The notes beneath the pieces were generated by a model, which saw nothing but the letters and a program-made list of their open reading frames with translations, was not told the origin of the DNA and made no database searches. A program made the position numbers and the translations under genes. From the NCBI RefSeq assembly GCF_001039355.2, contig NW_019774402.1:870528-902180 (forward strand): a DNA stretch of 31,653 nucleotides. The letters are read 5' to 3'. This DNA comes from Lingula anatina. Taxonomy: Eukaryota; Brachiopoda; Lingulata; Lingulida; Lingulidae. Shown piece by piece: positions 12,201 through 23,084 of the stretch; position 1 is the first letter of the stretch, and every line of letters begins with the position of its first letter.

Positions 12201-13900
12201 AGACAAACTAACTAACATTGACATTCAACAATTTATTCAAAATTTTAATTGCCAGATGTTAATTTAATGACACTTAGACTAGATATCAACATTTTCACCC
12301 GTGGTTCATTTCAGATCAAAATACAATTAAAGCATGTTGTCTTATACAGTACAACACAACTACGGTCTACTACAGATAACTAAAAGGTCACACTTTTATC
12401 ATACGTGTCTTAAGCATAATATGTACGAGGGTTGATTGATAAGTAGTGAGCCTCATATAGAAGGGGTACACATTTTAAAAGTATATTTCTTTATTTTTCA
12501 ACATAGTCTCCTTGAGTATCTATACACTTTTGTCAGCAAGTTTTTGAGAGTCTCTATGCCACTTTTATAGAAGCCCTTCTCTTGGCAGTTCAGAAACCCC
12601 TCCACTTCACGTATGACGTCATCATCTGACACAAAGTGAGTGCCTGAAATGGCCTTTTTCAATTTGGGAAATAGCTAATAGTCAGAGGGAGCAAGATCAG
12701 GCGAATAAGGTGAGTGTTCTATCAGTTCAAAGCCACACTTGTTGATTGCAGCCACGGCAATGACAGACTTGTGAGCAGGGGCATTGTCCTGGAGGAACAG
12801 TACACCTTTCCTAAGCTTTCTGCTGCCTCGTCGACATAAATTAACCAAATGACACCAAACTTTGGCTACACACCTTTAAATAGTCAGTTTGAATAGTCAG
12901 GGCTGAAAAGGGATATCCCTGCTTAACCCCTTCCACACAAGGCTCACTAATTATCAATCAACCCTCGTATATGGATAATGGTATACTGCAATATTTCACA
13001 AACAACTTTAAGTCATGGAAGCAGGTTTTACATAAAATGTAATAACCTGACAAAAGAACGGGCTAGCGCTATTTCACTTGTGTGTGCATGGCACTTACCA
13101 TAAAACACAATATACTTATCCTTCATGAATAAACCACTGCAAAAATTCATGTGCCATTAAAACAGCTGAATAATAATAAAAAAATAAAACAAAAAATAAA
13201 AAATTCACACTTCAACCCCATACTGGCTTAATTTTGAGCACCTCCTGTTCTTTTACCCCATTCTGACTTAATTTTGAGCACCTCCTTTTCTTTCCAATCT
13301 TTTAAATCAGACAGAAACTAACCAGAAAAAGAGCCACTGATACAGTACATCAGCAGCTAACTGCTTTTGTCCCCAGTTTCAGAGTATCAAGGGCAACTCT
13401 TTTCTAAACAGTATTTGTTTTCTTTTCAGTAATCTGGCATATGGTAAACATACAATTAGTATGGAGAATAATACTGAATAAAACTGGGTTGTACTGCCAT
13501 ATTTTAGTGCTTTAACATTCCGAAAAACTGACAGCAATTGCAACTGATACGGCAAACAGCAAAGAAAACATTCAACAAAGGAAGACAAGCCAGCTAAAGC
13601 TGGGAAATGACAACCTTTCTTAGTTAAAATAAGAAAAAAAAGTGCTAGTTTGAATTATTGCACATGTAGTCATGGTATGATATGGCGCATTAAGCCATGG
13701 TATGATACCAAAACGTTTGAGGGAAGATAGACATCTATCTTTAAGCTTTGATAAAGAGTTGTACTATAAAAACAAGACCAAAATTACAGAAAAATATTAA
13801 CGTCAAAATGTTAGGAAAATAGAATCTTGAGTAGTCTTAAATTTTACCTGCATTTTAGGCCTACATAAAACCCTTGCAGATACTGACTCAAATTCACCAT
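9292..13900 (-). CDS. Candidate upstream exons, possibly the 5' part of the CARD gene
   Basis: Five minus-strand segments have open frames and splice phases that chain without a stop: 13900-13848 (starts MVNLSQYLQGFYVG, donor GTAAAA), 13136-13099 (acceptor TTTTTGCAG, donor GTAAGT, GLFMKDKYIVFY), 10777-10703 (acceptor TTTTAG, donor GTATGT, LIVPDKFENDKEDFFVV), 10030-9940 (acceptor TTTTAG, KANHFEDSIKAPEKKVKKHR) and 9343-9292 (KVAFIEADVIFRQSKQQ, purine-rich weak acceptor). The last ends in phase 0, matching the CARD exon acceptor at 8617. If all belong together they add about 103 residues before that exon. I do not recognise a domain. They could also belong to another gene, and the shortest ones could be chance. 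The 10777-10703 and 10030-9940 pair is the best supported. Confidence 0.38.
10469..10521. repeat. 34-bp perfect palindrome flanked by a 12-bp direct repeat
   Basis: Bases 10477-10510 are a perfect palindrome centred on the GGATCC at 10491-10496, with left arm CAGGGAATTATATCGGA and no spacer. GGTTAGAGCAGG occurs at 10469-10480 and again at 10510-10521, overlapping both arms. It may be the remnant of a tiny foldback insertion with target duplication, or a template-switch or assembly product. Confidence 0.75.
11206..12053. mobile_element. Foldback/MITE-like element of about 850 bp with terminal inverted repeats
   Basis: The left end (11206 on: CATCACTGAGAATAAAATT) matches the reverse complement of the right end (CATCGATGAGAATAAAATT). 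With mismatches the match continues through AGTC, GACTC and GAGTCCAGCA for about 55 bases. Subterminal GAGTC/GACTC motifs are scattered over the first 170 bases and the last 110 bases. No transposase is encoded, so the element would be non-autonomous. A clear target-site duplication was not found, so exact ends are uncertain. Confidence 0.6.
11752..11819 (+). mobile_element. tRNA-derived SINE-like unit with A and B boxes
   Basis: CGGCCTAGTGG at 11759-11769 resembles the Pol III A box and GGATTCGAGCC at 11802-11812 the B box, spaced as in a tRNA. The predicted anticodon stem does not pair well, so this is a tRNA-derived SINE head or relic and not a functional tRNA gene. A run of 17 C follows at 11841-11857. 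It sits inside the larger foldback element. Confidence 0.6.
12426..12967. mobile_element. Mariner-family element, internally deleted, with intact inverted repeats
   Basis: CGAGGGTTGATTGATAAGTA at 12426 mirrors the right end at 12940-12967 with one mismatch in 28 bases. Both sides are flanked by TA (12424-12425 and 12968-12969), the target duplication of Tc1/mariner elements. At 542 bp it is well under half the usual length of about 1.3 kb. The N-terminal and central transposase coding region is missing. Confidence 0.93.
12498..12806 (-). pseudogene. Mariner transposase C-terminal fragment, dead
   Basis: The frame contains LQDNAPAH and SPDLAPSDY, with exactly 34 residues between the two catalytic aspartates, the DD34D signature of mariner transposases. 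An in-frame TAG follows directly after SDY, and the first catalytic aspartate and the DNA-binding domain are absent. It runs to a natural TGA at 12500-12498 near the element's left end. It cannot make a working transposase. Confidence 0.9.
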
Positions 13901-13904
13901 TTCA

Positions 13905-16120
13905 ATAAACAAATTAAAAATAACCAGGTCATCCAGCTTTAAACCTGACCTTCACTTAGGTATCCCAGATAATTCAAGAAGCTTTTCTCTCTCTCATATC
14001 TATAGTTAATATGTATGACGGGTGTCAAGTAGGCAAATACAATCAAACTTAAGACAATGGGATGCCAGTATGTTCAGACAATACTGTGAATGTAAATAAA
14101 AACAAAATATGGTCTTTATACAATGGCATAGCCACAGCATCAGTCAACTTTCTGCAGAACTTTTAAAAATCACTATGATAAGAATCTTTTAATGTTTACA
14201 CAACAGTTAATTATGTATAACACATATCTCAGATATGATCCATGTAAAACAATAGAATGATACTATTCCACAAATAACCTTATAAAACTAATTGCTATAT
14301 GCAACAGAAATGAAATACTCAATTACTTAAACTTTTACAAAATACACCACTGTTCCCCTCCCCCCCAAACAGATAATTTTTAAATAAAAAAATCCTTCTC
14401 TGATTAAATAAACTGTTCACCCTTATAAATATATCCTGTAAGTTATATAATACAAGGTTGATAAAGTGGTTATGTGGGTCAATTATACAATGATATTCAA
14501 TATCAATACAAAAGAATTAATTTTCTTTGAAAGACATAACTAAAAAAAAAAAAGAAATTCACTTGTCATTTAAAAAGAAAAAAATGCCACTCTTGGAACA
14601 TGACCCCAAAATCATTTGGTTTTACCTATTGATCTTAAAAGTCCATCAAATAGATAAGCCAAGAATATCTACCTTGTTCATTCTGAATACAGTGTAATCA
14701 ATATTAAAGTGAGGCTGGGTGGTACAGGGAACCTTTGAAGCCATAGTGACAATGTACACAGTGTATAAACAGATAATCTTATCGAGATAAGACATTTGGT
14801 TCTCACAAAAGTTAAAGGGAGTAAGATGTAAGCCACATCTTCAATGGCATTTCTTACTTGAATCATATTTATGGTTGCCAGTTTGAAATTGCACTGATGT
14901 AGTAAGTGCTAAGTTATGCTGTTTCAACTTGACTGGAATTGTGGTCTGAGTTTATCCTACCCGATTTATTCAGGCCACAACACATGGCCTAAACTACAGA
15001 TTTTTCTATTTCATTTATCTTTTTGTTTCCAAAGATGTCATTAATGAGAGCAAAGTTTTTTTTTAAAAATAAAACAACTTATTGATGAACTTTGTGGTCC
15101 CAGTAACATCCAAGGTGCACATATTATATAAAGTGATTCCATGATACATAATTGGTCTAGCCTCTTAACTTCCATGCATTATTTATACTTTTTTAATACA
15201 AGCATTTAACATTTTATGAATTCTGGTATTATTATCATTTTATTTCTTGTAGACTACAGACTGATTACGTTTATTTTTCATCATCTAATTTTTATAGTAA
15301 TAAACCTGAGAATTTTTATGATCACACAAGACTGTTTTCACTGTACTTGATATAAATGATTATCACATCTACATATATTCTATGTACTTTAGGTCAATTC
15401 CTTTGGCTTTGTATCTTCATAAAATGACAGATCAAAAGAAAACTAAAAGGCTAGGAAACCCTAAAAGAAAACTATAATTCATTTCAAAAATTTAAAATAA
15501 ATAATAAAAAATCATTTAATTAAAAGAAAATAATTATGTACTCTTCTTACCATCATAATGCAACCCACAGTCAATCTGGAATAAAAATACATTTTTGGGT
15601 TTGTTTACTTCTAAAAGCTCCCAGGTGTAGAACTAAACCTACACAGCATGGGGTAATTTGGTGCTAAAAGCATGAGAATTTGAAGTGTTCTGCTCTTCAC
15701 TTAAGGATAGCGTGCAGACTTTAAACACATACACATGTGCCACACTGAAACACTGCCAAATGGCATAGCATGAAAGTTCAGAGGAAAACCATAAAAACTG
15801 ATAAATCTATACTTAGATTCAAGCAGGAAATATCGAATTCTAAAACACCAGGACTTCTGCAGGGGAAATAGTATCTTACCCAATGAAAAAAGTGGGTTCC
15901 ATGTACAACTAGCTTTGTAAAATGGTTAATCATCTTCCAATTCCGTAAAAAAAATAGTCATGACATCAAAATGAAGATGGTAGAGCACTTATATATTGTT
16001 TTGGGTGCTGCTATTGACAACTGTAATTTACTTCTTAATATGATGAAAAAGATTTGGGATGTAACAAGAAACATGGCAAATACATACTCAAGTGGAATAC
16101 GCCACTACTGAAAATTTTTT
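13905..16120. other. AT-rich non-coding stretch
   Basis: No convincing exon, RNA gene or element was found. Short frames of about 60 codons carry no recognisable motif. The stretch could be the distal 3' flank of the TMEM45 transcript or the promoter side of the CARD gene. Confidence 0.5.
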
Positions 16121-17554
16121 CTGGTCTCTGAAGAGGCTGTTTAAGTCCTTACATAGAACTGTAAGAAAAAAAAATACGAAAAAATCATTATCCTTAAACT
16201 ACTAATCCAAGCCGAAGGGTCTTCATCCACATTTAATTCTTTTGAAGGGAATTCAAGTGGTCCTAAAGCATTACCTGGTATCCATAATTACAAGCTTATA
16301 ATCATTGATCACACTTATTTCCTTGACTCTTTCACTTCACAGATCAAAGAAAGGTTATCAAAAAGAATCTGAGAGCCCAAGCTAAAATTTCTTTCTCAGT
16401 GGAGATTTTTTTAAAAATCAGAACAGTCCTCAGCCCTTATGGAAAAATGCCTACATAAACATTTTCCAACAGCATTGGTGTGTGTGTGTGCACGCACGTA
16501 TACACACACGGTATTCAAAGAGCTCATGTATGCGGATCATTTATACCCAATTAAAAAATAAACTCTATTAAATATACTGGCTACTTCAGAGCCAATGTTT
16601 AAAAGCTAACTTTTGATACTGTGCACATAGCTAGATTCTTCTGATACATAAATAACAAATAATGATCTGATTGATAGTTGGAAAATGTTCATCCTAATCC
16701 ATTTTCTCACTATCGCATTTTAGTCTTTCTTACAAGTCTTTCTCAAGATTAGTACAGCATCAACAATTAACAAATCTAACAATGAACTAACAATAAATAA
16801 ATAAAGCATTCAGAAACATCCTTCATTACATTTCACAGATCTACTTTAGATTTTTTCCCATTACATAAAGAGAATAAAGTATCTTTGGCAACAATGACAT
16901 TAAAGTACATCTACATGGTTGCAATGTCTAAAGCTTTGCCTTAAACCTTGCTTCATAAAACCAACACACAACGCTACAAAACTTCATGTTCACTACCCTG
17001 CCAATATCCCATAATGATCTAAGAACAATAAATAAAGAGTGATTCCCATGAAGGATTCTGGAATAATCAAAGGGGCTGGAATAAGTGAACTCTCACCAGC
17101 TTTGAGCACTGTAATGTATATTACCACCTGTAGATAGGATGTTCTGAGATAATAATTAACCTGCATTGATGCACTTTGGCTATTGTATTGCATGTTGTCC
17201 TGTTAGAGATACATATATGCGTAAATAACATGACATTTAAGTTAAATGACTACTGACACTTAATACACTATGAATAACAAGAACTACCTACTCTTTTACA
17301 CTAAACTGTTATTTTTGAGAATACATGGGACAGGATGAGGTTTAAGACTCCGTTCACATGAAAAATCTATTTTCTAAGAATCTATTTTCTATTTGCGGTA
17401 TCTTGTGATCACCCCGAGCTCAGCCGAGAATTAATTACAGCTTTGGAAGTAACTGGCTCGCGCTGCCAGTAATTACGCTGCGGGGTATTCAGGGCACAGA
17501 CCGTGATCACAAGATACTGCGAATAGAAAATAGATTTTTATAAAATAGATTTTC
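16121..17554. repeat. End of contig 1, duplicated by 17556-18990
   Basis: These 1434 bases repeat from 17556 onward at very high identity; the differences are scattered single bases and homopolymer lengths. The block ends exactly at a single N. It is non-coding, probably TMEM45 3' flank, and carries the left 209 bases of a MITE at its end. Best read as an allelic overlap between contigs, not a biological tandem repeat. Confidence 0.85.
17346..17554. mobile_element. MITE family A, copy cut off by the gap
   Basis: It follows a TAA at 17343-17345 and begins GACTCCGTTCACATG. Its inner arms are inverted copies of each other (AATCTATTTTCTATTTGCGG against the reverse complement of CGAATAGAAAATAGATTTTT). 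The right end is lost at the N at 17555. The intact counterpart is at 18782-19005. Confidence 0.8.
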
Positions 17555-17555
17555 N
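17555..17555. other. Assembly gap between contigs 1 and 2
   Basis: A single N occurs where sequence on the right restarts 1434 bases back relative to the left. Distances across it are not meaningful. Confidence 0.95.
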
Positions 17556-18781
17556 CTGGTCTCTGAAGAGGCTGTTTAAATCCTTACATAGAACTGTAAG
17601 AAAAAAAAAATACGAAAAAATCATTATCCTTAAACTACTAATCCAAGCCGAAGGGTCTTCATCCACATTTAATTCTTTTGAAGGGAATTCAAGTGGTCCT
17701 AAAGCATTACCTGGTATCCATAATTACAAGCTTATAATCATTGATCACACTAATTTCCTTGACTCTTTCACTTCACAGATCAAAGAAAGGTTATCAAAAA
17801 GAATCTGAGAGCCCAAGCTAAAATTTCTTTCTCAGTGGAGATTTTTTTTAAAATCAGAACAGTCCTCAGCCCTTATGGAAAAATGCCTACATAAACATTT
17901 TCCAACAGCATTGGTGTGTGTGTGTGCACGCACGTATACACACACGGTATTCAAAGAGCTCATGTATGCGGATCATTTATACCCAATTAAAAAATAAACT
18001 CTATTAAATATACTGGCTACTTCAGAGCCAATGTTTAAAAGCTAACTTTTGATACTGTGCACATAGCTAGATTCTTCTGATACATAAATAACAAATAATG
18101 ATCTGATTGACAGTTGGAAAATGTTCATCCTAATCCATTTTCTCACTATCGCATTTTAGTCTTTCTTACAAGTCTTTCTCAAGATTAGTACAGCATCAAC
18201 AATTAACAAATCTAACAATGAACTAACAATAAATAAATAAAGCATTCAGAAACATCCTTCATTACATTTCACAGATCTACTTTAGATTTTTTCCCATTAC
18301 ATAAAGAGAATAAAGTATCTTTGGCAACAATGACATTAAAGTACATCTACATGGTTGCAATGTCTAAAGCTTTGCCTTAAACCTTGCTTCATAAAACCAA
18401 CACACAACGCTACAAAACTTCATGTTCACTACCCTGCCAATATCCCATAATGATCTAAGAACAATAAATAAAGAGTGATTCCCATGAAGGATTCTGGAAT
18501 AATCAAAGGGGCTGGAATAAGTGAACTCTCACCAGCTTTCAGCACTGTAATGTATATTACCACCTGTAGATAGGATGTTCTGAGATAATAATTAACCTGC
18601 ATTGATGCACTTTGGCTATTGTATTGCATGTTGTCCTGTTAGAGATACATATATGCGTAAATAACATGACATTTAAGTTAAATGACTACTGACACTTAAT
18701 ACACTTTGAATAACAAGAACTACCTACTCTTTTACACTAAACTGTTATTTTTGAGAATACATGGGACAGGATGAGGTTTAA

Positions 18782-19005
18782 GACTCCGTTCACATGAAAA
18801 ATCTATTTTCTAAAAATCTATTTTCTATTTGCGGTATCTTGTGATCATCCCGAGCTCAGCCGAGAATTAATTACAGCTTTGGAAGTAACTGGCTCGCGCT
18901 GCCAGTAATTACGCTGCGGGGTATTCAGGGCACAGACCGTGATCACAAGATACCGCGAATAGAAAATAGATTTTTATAAAATAGATTTTCCATGTGAACG
19001 AAGCC
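18782..19005. mobile_element. MITE family A, intact 224-bp copy
   Basis: Flanked by TAA on both sides (18779-18781 and 19006-19008). The terminal repeats GACTCCGTTCACATG and the complement of CATGTGAACGAAGCC differ at two of 15 positions, and the inverted arms extend to about 70 bases. The three-base TAA target and short length fit a PIF/Harbinger-type non-autonomous element; that assignment is inference. Confidence 0.82.
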
Positions 19006-19162
19006 TAAGGGCAAGGGGAAAATATCATATCAGTGCCTATTTTTTTATGTAAAAAAAATCTTGAATTCCTCTTCATTCTCTTTTCTAACTGATAGTTATG
19101 TCGCTTCTAAAATATGTCACTGATCACATGCTGCTTTTCATTATTCAAGATTTCATCAATAT

Positions 19163-20065
19163 TCAAAGATCATCATCTGCAATTCTAGTTGGGACTGACT
19201 GGAATTCAATGTCACTGTCTGAGGCATCCATCCTCACCATGGTTTGTCCATTAGAGTCTGTATCTAGAAGTCTTTGCATGGCCATATCATCCCTTCGACA
19301 GTTGCTTCCTCGATATCGCAAGCAGCAGTTTACTACCCCTCCTATGCAGAGCATGATCACGAACAGGCAGCCTAAATGCCACGTGAAAAACAAGGTTACC
19401 AGCATCACTTCATGAGGACTGTCCTCTTTCCATGGCAAAGCTCCGGGAAGAGGGTTGTACAAGATGAAGCCTGCCTGTACAAACCAGGTTCCTTGAGCCA
19501 AAAATAGAAATGAACGAATAAATGCTGCCAACATGTGTCTGTCAAAGTACATCTCTGCCAGAACTGCTGCAATTGTAAAGTATAAAGTGTAGATAAGCAA
19601 GGTGTGAACGTGAATGTCCAGCATTGTTCTTCCATGTAAGTGGAACATAAACAAGATGCACTCCACAACCAGGGCCAGTACAACAGACAGATAGTCACAT
19701 TTCTTTGGGATAGGGGCTTTGTAAAAATGCATCAGATCCACTACACCAGTCAGACCAAACATGAAGAACATTGTAATATGCTGTGCATTGCCCATGTGAA
19801 CAAAATGCCAGTTGTCATCAAACCCTGTGATGGTCTCCCCTACGATCCCAAATCCTGTTAGAAACACTTTCAACAATCCTTCCCAACAGGTGGAGCTGCA
19901 ACACTTCAATCTGAAGCAGTTACATGGATATGTCACGCGGCACCGGAATGGCTGGTTCTTCTTGCCTTGTGCACGGAAAAAATTGATCCATATTTGGATG
20001 GTCCACCACAAGCCAAAACCAAAGAAGAAAGAACCTGGTATAAAATGTCCCATAAATGTGCCCAT
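19163..20065 (-). CDS. TMEM45/DUF716 family multi-pass membrane protein (contig 2 allele)
   Basis: A 300-residue protein in one exon. The start is the ATG at 20065 (MGTFMGHFIPGSFFF), aligning with the vertebrate TMEM45 start MANFKGHALPGSFF; a TTG nine bases upstream is not needed. Family marks are HLHGR (142-146), LDIHVH (149-154) and QGTWFVQAGF (191-200), with about seven hydrophobic segments. Between the first two segments is a loop with six cysteines (42, 48, 50, 55, 56, 60) that I do not recall in vertebrate TMEM45A/B. The cytosolic tail is acidic with a likely phosphorylated DASDSDIEF. TMEM45 proteins sit in endomembranes and the plasma membrane; their biochemical role is unsettled. A splice acceptor (TTTTTCAG, exon starting 20123) lies just upstream, so the 5' UTR is spliced. 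The copy at 23698-24600 differs by about three bases and one residue (Phe163 here, Leu there) and is probably the other allele. Confidence 0.9.
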   Translation of the reverse strand: MGTFMGHFIPGSFFFGFGLWWTIQIWINFFRAQGKKNQPFRCRVTYPCNCFRLKCCSSTCWEGLLKVFLTGFGIVGETITGFDDNWHFVHMGNAQHITMFFMFGLTGVVDLMHFYKAPIPKKCDYLSVVLALVVECILFMFHLHGRTMLDIHVHTLLIYTLYFTIAAVLAEMYFDRHMLAAFIRSFLFLAQGTWFVQAGFILYNPLPGALPWKEDSPHEVMLVTLFFTWHLGCLFVIMLCIGGVVNCCLRYRGSNCRRDDMAMQRLLDTDSNGQTMVRMDASDSDIEFQSVPTRIADDDL

Positions 20066-20083
20066 TTTCACCAATGGATTTTT

Positions 20084-20123
20084 TCAAAGTCCCATATAAA
20101 TCAATCCTCTGGCAGATTCCAAC
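20084..20123 (-). promoter_or_regulatory. 5' UTR of TMEM45 coding exon with acceptor and three-codon uORF
   Basis: The exon starts at 20123 after a TTTTTCAG acceptor. An ATG-Gly-Leu-TGA mini-frame at 20095-20084 ends 18 bases before the main start. The same arrangement is present in the second copy (exon start 24658). Such a uORF could reduce translation, but this is inference. Confidence 0.5.
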
Positions 20124-20160
20124 CTGAAAAATGAAGAAAATTCTAAATTAAATGAACAAT

Positions 20161-20292
20161 TAATGAGCATAAGTAAAAGATTGCCCAGTTTTGGGCATAA
20201 ACACAGGCTTTCCATCAAGAAAACTATAGTAATTACTTAGTCCACACCCCAAATTTATTATTTCTAGTTGTTAACAAACACCTTCTAGTACA
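20161..20292. other. 132-bp segment present only in contig 2
   Basis: The matching point in contig 3 is the join between 24695 and 24696, where ACAAT runs directly into GCTGCC. The segment has no inverted repeats or target duplication, so a simple deletion in the other haplotype is more likely than an insertion. It lies in the intron just upstream of the TMEM45 coding exon. Confidence 0.8.
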
Positions 20293-21571
20293 GCTGCCAA
20301 GAACTCTACTTACTAATCAAACCATTTCAATCATCTCTTTCTGATATTACTTAGAAAGATTTTTTTTGAAAATAAGCAACACAATATTGTTCAAACTTAG
20401 GGAAATTGTTGTAGTGAGAAAGTATTTCAAGACATTCTGATTTCATTTGAGCAGTTGGCTTAAATTGTATAGATTAATTTGAAACCTTTGCTTCACTGAA
20501 GAAAAAACCTTTATCTGTGTTTTGGTTCATGTCTGTGCTTCAAACACATTCATGCTAGTTGGACAATCAGATCAAGATTTATCTAATGTACATTTCTACA
20601 AATTAAAGAAAGCTGCCTACACAAGTGTGTTTCCAGGAATCACAGAGAACACACACAGAGCCAGTGGATGTACGCTATAATAAAACACCTAGTAAAACAT
20701 TATCAAGGTTCTTCATAAAACTAGCTGTGGCTTGTTGGCTAGCCCACTAGCTGTGGCTTATTAAGAATCTGCAGAAGAGGCAACCTGAGGTCCATATCAA
20801 TGACCTAAACAGGTTTTAATGAAACATTGAACCTTTCAAACCATCTTGTTAACCATTTAACCTCTTTTCTTGTGTGAAGTGTATCAAGGCATATTCTTCA
20901 AAAAAAAAATTTTGAGGGTAAAACTGTAATTTTGTACAGTTATCTATTACCCCTACTGACCAAGTACACAGATACAAAGATATGCAATAAGAGGATTAAT
21001 AGTTCTTCAAACCATTTGTTCTTCATTTTTTACATTTTTTTTTTTTTGAAATGATATCTTTTACCACTAATTTCTTTAATGATTTTCTGTTCTTTATAAA
21101 TGTATACAAAATATTGGTAGAGTGTGGAAGTTAGAACTGACTGTTGCTTAATGCATACTACAGTAGGCTTACAATGCTCGAAATAAGACATTACAGGTCA
21201 GAATGTCAGTTGAAACAAAACTGACAGGCTAACCTGTTATCTGCAGTGGTCAAACAGGCCTATTTTTGATCTTCCTTTGAAAAGAATGAATTTGTACTTC
21301 TTTAATTCCTAAATTTGGAGAAAGTGTTTATACAACATTGTAACCTTAAAAGTCAGCTTGATAAGGCAGTATATGAATATGCAAATGTCTTTTAGAAAGA
21401 ATCAATAGGATTTTATCTGGAAATTTTAAATGTCAGAAAAACACTAATGCATTCAGGAAGTAAATGAAGCCATATTTCAATATTTCGACCACTGCTTTAT
21501 ATACCATATACCTCTCGAAACCCGTTTTAATACACAAAATCACACTGTAAAAAATATTTTTAAATACTTAA

Positions 21572-21908
21572 AGGGATAATAACTCTTCGTATGAGATCTT
21601 TATTTCACAATAAAAACATTGTGAATAACTCACGGAAGAATAATATATACTGTTTTACCACAAAAACAGCAGTTATAGCTATTATTCTGATATCTGAGCT
21701 TGTCTTTAGACCACGTGACCTCCATTGATGGCTATACTCTGCTATAATCTCTTAAGAGATTTTAACAAAAAACCAAACTATTGAGAAAAAAACCAGGGAC
21801 TAACTTTGAATATAAAAATGGATTCATTAACCATTGGTAAGTATGGGAAAATTGTTGTTTACTCCAGGAAAATTCATTTTTTGGCCGAAACGAAGAGTTA
21901 TTATCCCT
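21572..21908. mobile_element. 337-bp MITE with TTAA target duplication, polymorphic
   Basis: TTAA flanks both ends (21568-21571 and 21909-21912). The termini AGGGATAATAACTCTTCGT are perfect inverted repeats over at least 19 bases. The other copy of the locus has a single TTAA at 25991-25994 with otherwise identical flanks, which is an exact empty site. TTAA targeting is typical of piggyBac-type transposases; the element encodes no protein. It sits in the TMEM45 5' intron. Confidence 0.93.
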
Positions 21909-22266
21909 TTAAAAGTAAGTTCTGTTAAACTACAGTTATCAGGTGCCATTTTTCCTAACTACTTGTAAATTTTCAAATATATAAGGTAAACTATAGGCAT
22001 CTGTTACTGTCTCACAGTAATAATTTTTGTGTCTTTATGTACATACCCTGCAAAGCTACTAATCCAGACCGTAAAAACTGCACCCCCCACCCCCTCCCCA
22101 CACATAAAAGTACTTGATGTCATGCTGTAATGTACAGGAAGTCATAGCATTCTAATTCTCTGGGCAGTCCCAGAGGTGGGGAAAACCTTCGAGAGTCAGA
22201 AGGTCCAGAAAACCTGCACAACAAAAAATCTGCAGGTCATCCCAATTCTGTGCAGGTCCAAACTAA

Positions 22267-22491
22267 GGGTGCATTCCCAGAGATTTAGATCGATCCAGAG
22301 ATTTAGATTTAGATCGACCTAACTACCTGGGGGTTCATGCTTAATTGCAGTCAGCCGAGCCCGCACCATAGTTAATTACCCCCTTACAGCTTTTAGTAGC
22401 TGGGACAGACGCTTAAGCCGGCTAAGCTGACAGTAATCTGGTGAGACTCCCCATAGGGATAGATCGATCTAAAATCTATGGGAATGGGGTC
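22267..22491. mobile_element. MITE family B, 225 bp (contig 2 copy)
   Basis: Flanked by TAA (22264-22266 and 22492-22494). The ends GGGTGCATTCCCAGAGATTT and the complement of AAATCTATGGGAATGGGGTC form an imperfect inverted repeat, followed by inverted AGATCGAT motifs. Length and target site match MITE family A, and the core shares TTAATTAC and CAGCCGAG motifs with it, so the two may be related. Confidence 0.75.
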
Positions 22492-23084
22492 TAAGTATTT
22501 AACTTCTGTTACTTTATGTTTACATGTCAGATCTACCCAACTAACAGACATGTCATATAAGGATCCAGAATTCATGGTAGATATGATCAGGCTAGTCCAG
22601 AGGATCTGCGATAAAAAAAAAAAACTTACAGGTCCTCTGGCATTTCAAGTGGTCATGATCAGCAAGACAGGCAGTACCCCATGTCTGAGGTCATTTAGAA
22701 CTAAATCATTTAATCAAAAATGCCATAAAATATCAAATTCAAATGCAGGGCAGATTGAGCAATGATTCCTTGAGTAGGAGAAAATTGCTGTTTTCCAGGG
22801 GAAAATTCACTTTGCCAGGTAAAACCTGTATAGAGTACCTGTAAACAGGTGATGATTAAAAAAAACAAAAAAAAACAATACACCGGGTGACCAGTACTGA
22901 CAGATGTTCACATTGGTGAGATGTAGCCTGACAAGCTATGTACTACACATTCTACATAATCCAGGGAAAACATTTCTGCAATGTTTTAATAGTGGTTTCA
23001 CTTTACAGCCATCATGTTATAACCTACAAATAAATAACATGCATTGTAGAGGAAATTATACCAAAGACTAGAACTGCTTCCTAC

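Noticed and set aside
16993-18629. Repeated 66-codon minus-strand frame (16993-17193 and 18429-18629)
   Set aside because: It is present twice only because the contigs overlap. No motif, start context or homology is seen.
19098-19415. 105-codon plus-strand frame over the end of the TMEM45 gene (also at 23633-23950)
   Set aside because: It is antisense to the well-supported DUF716 coding sequence and has no recognisable features of its own.
20161-20292. A transposon insertion in contig 2
   Set aside because: No terminal repeats and no target duplication at the edges; a deletion in the other haplotype fits better.
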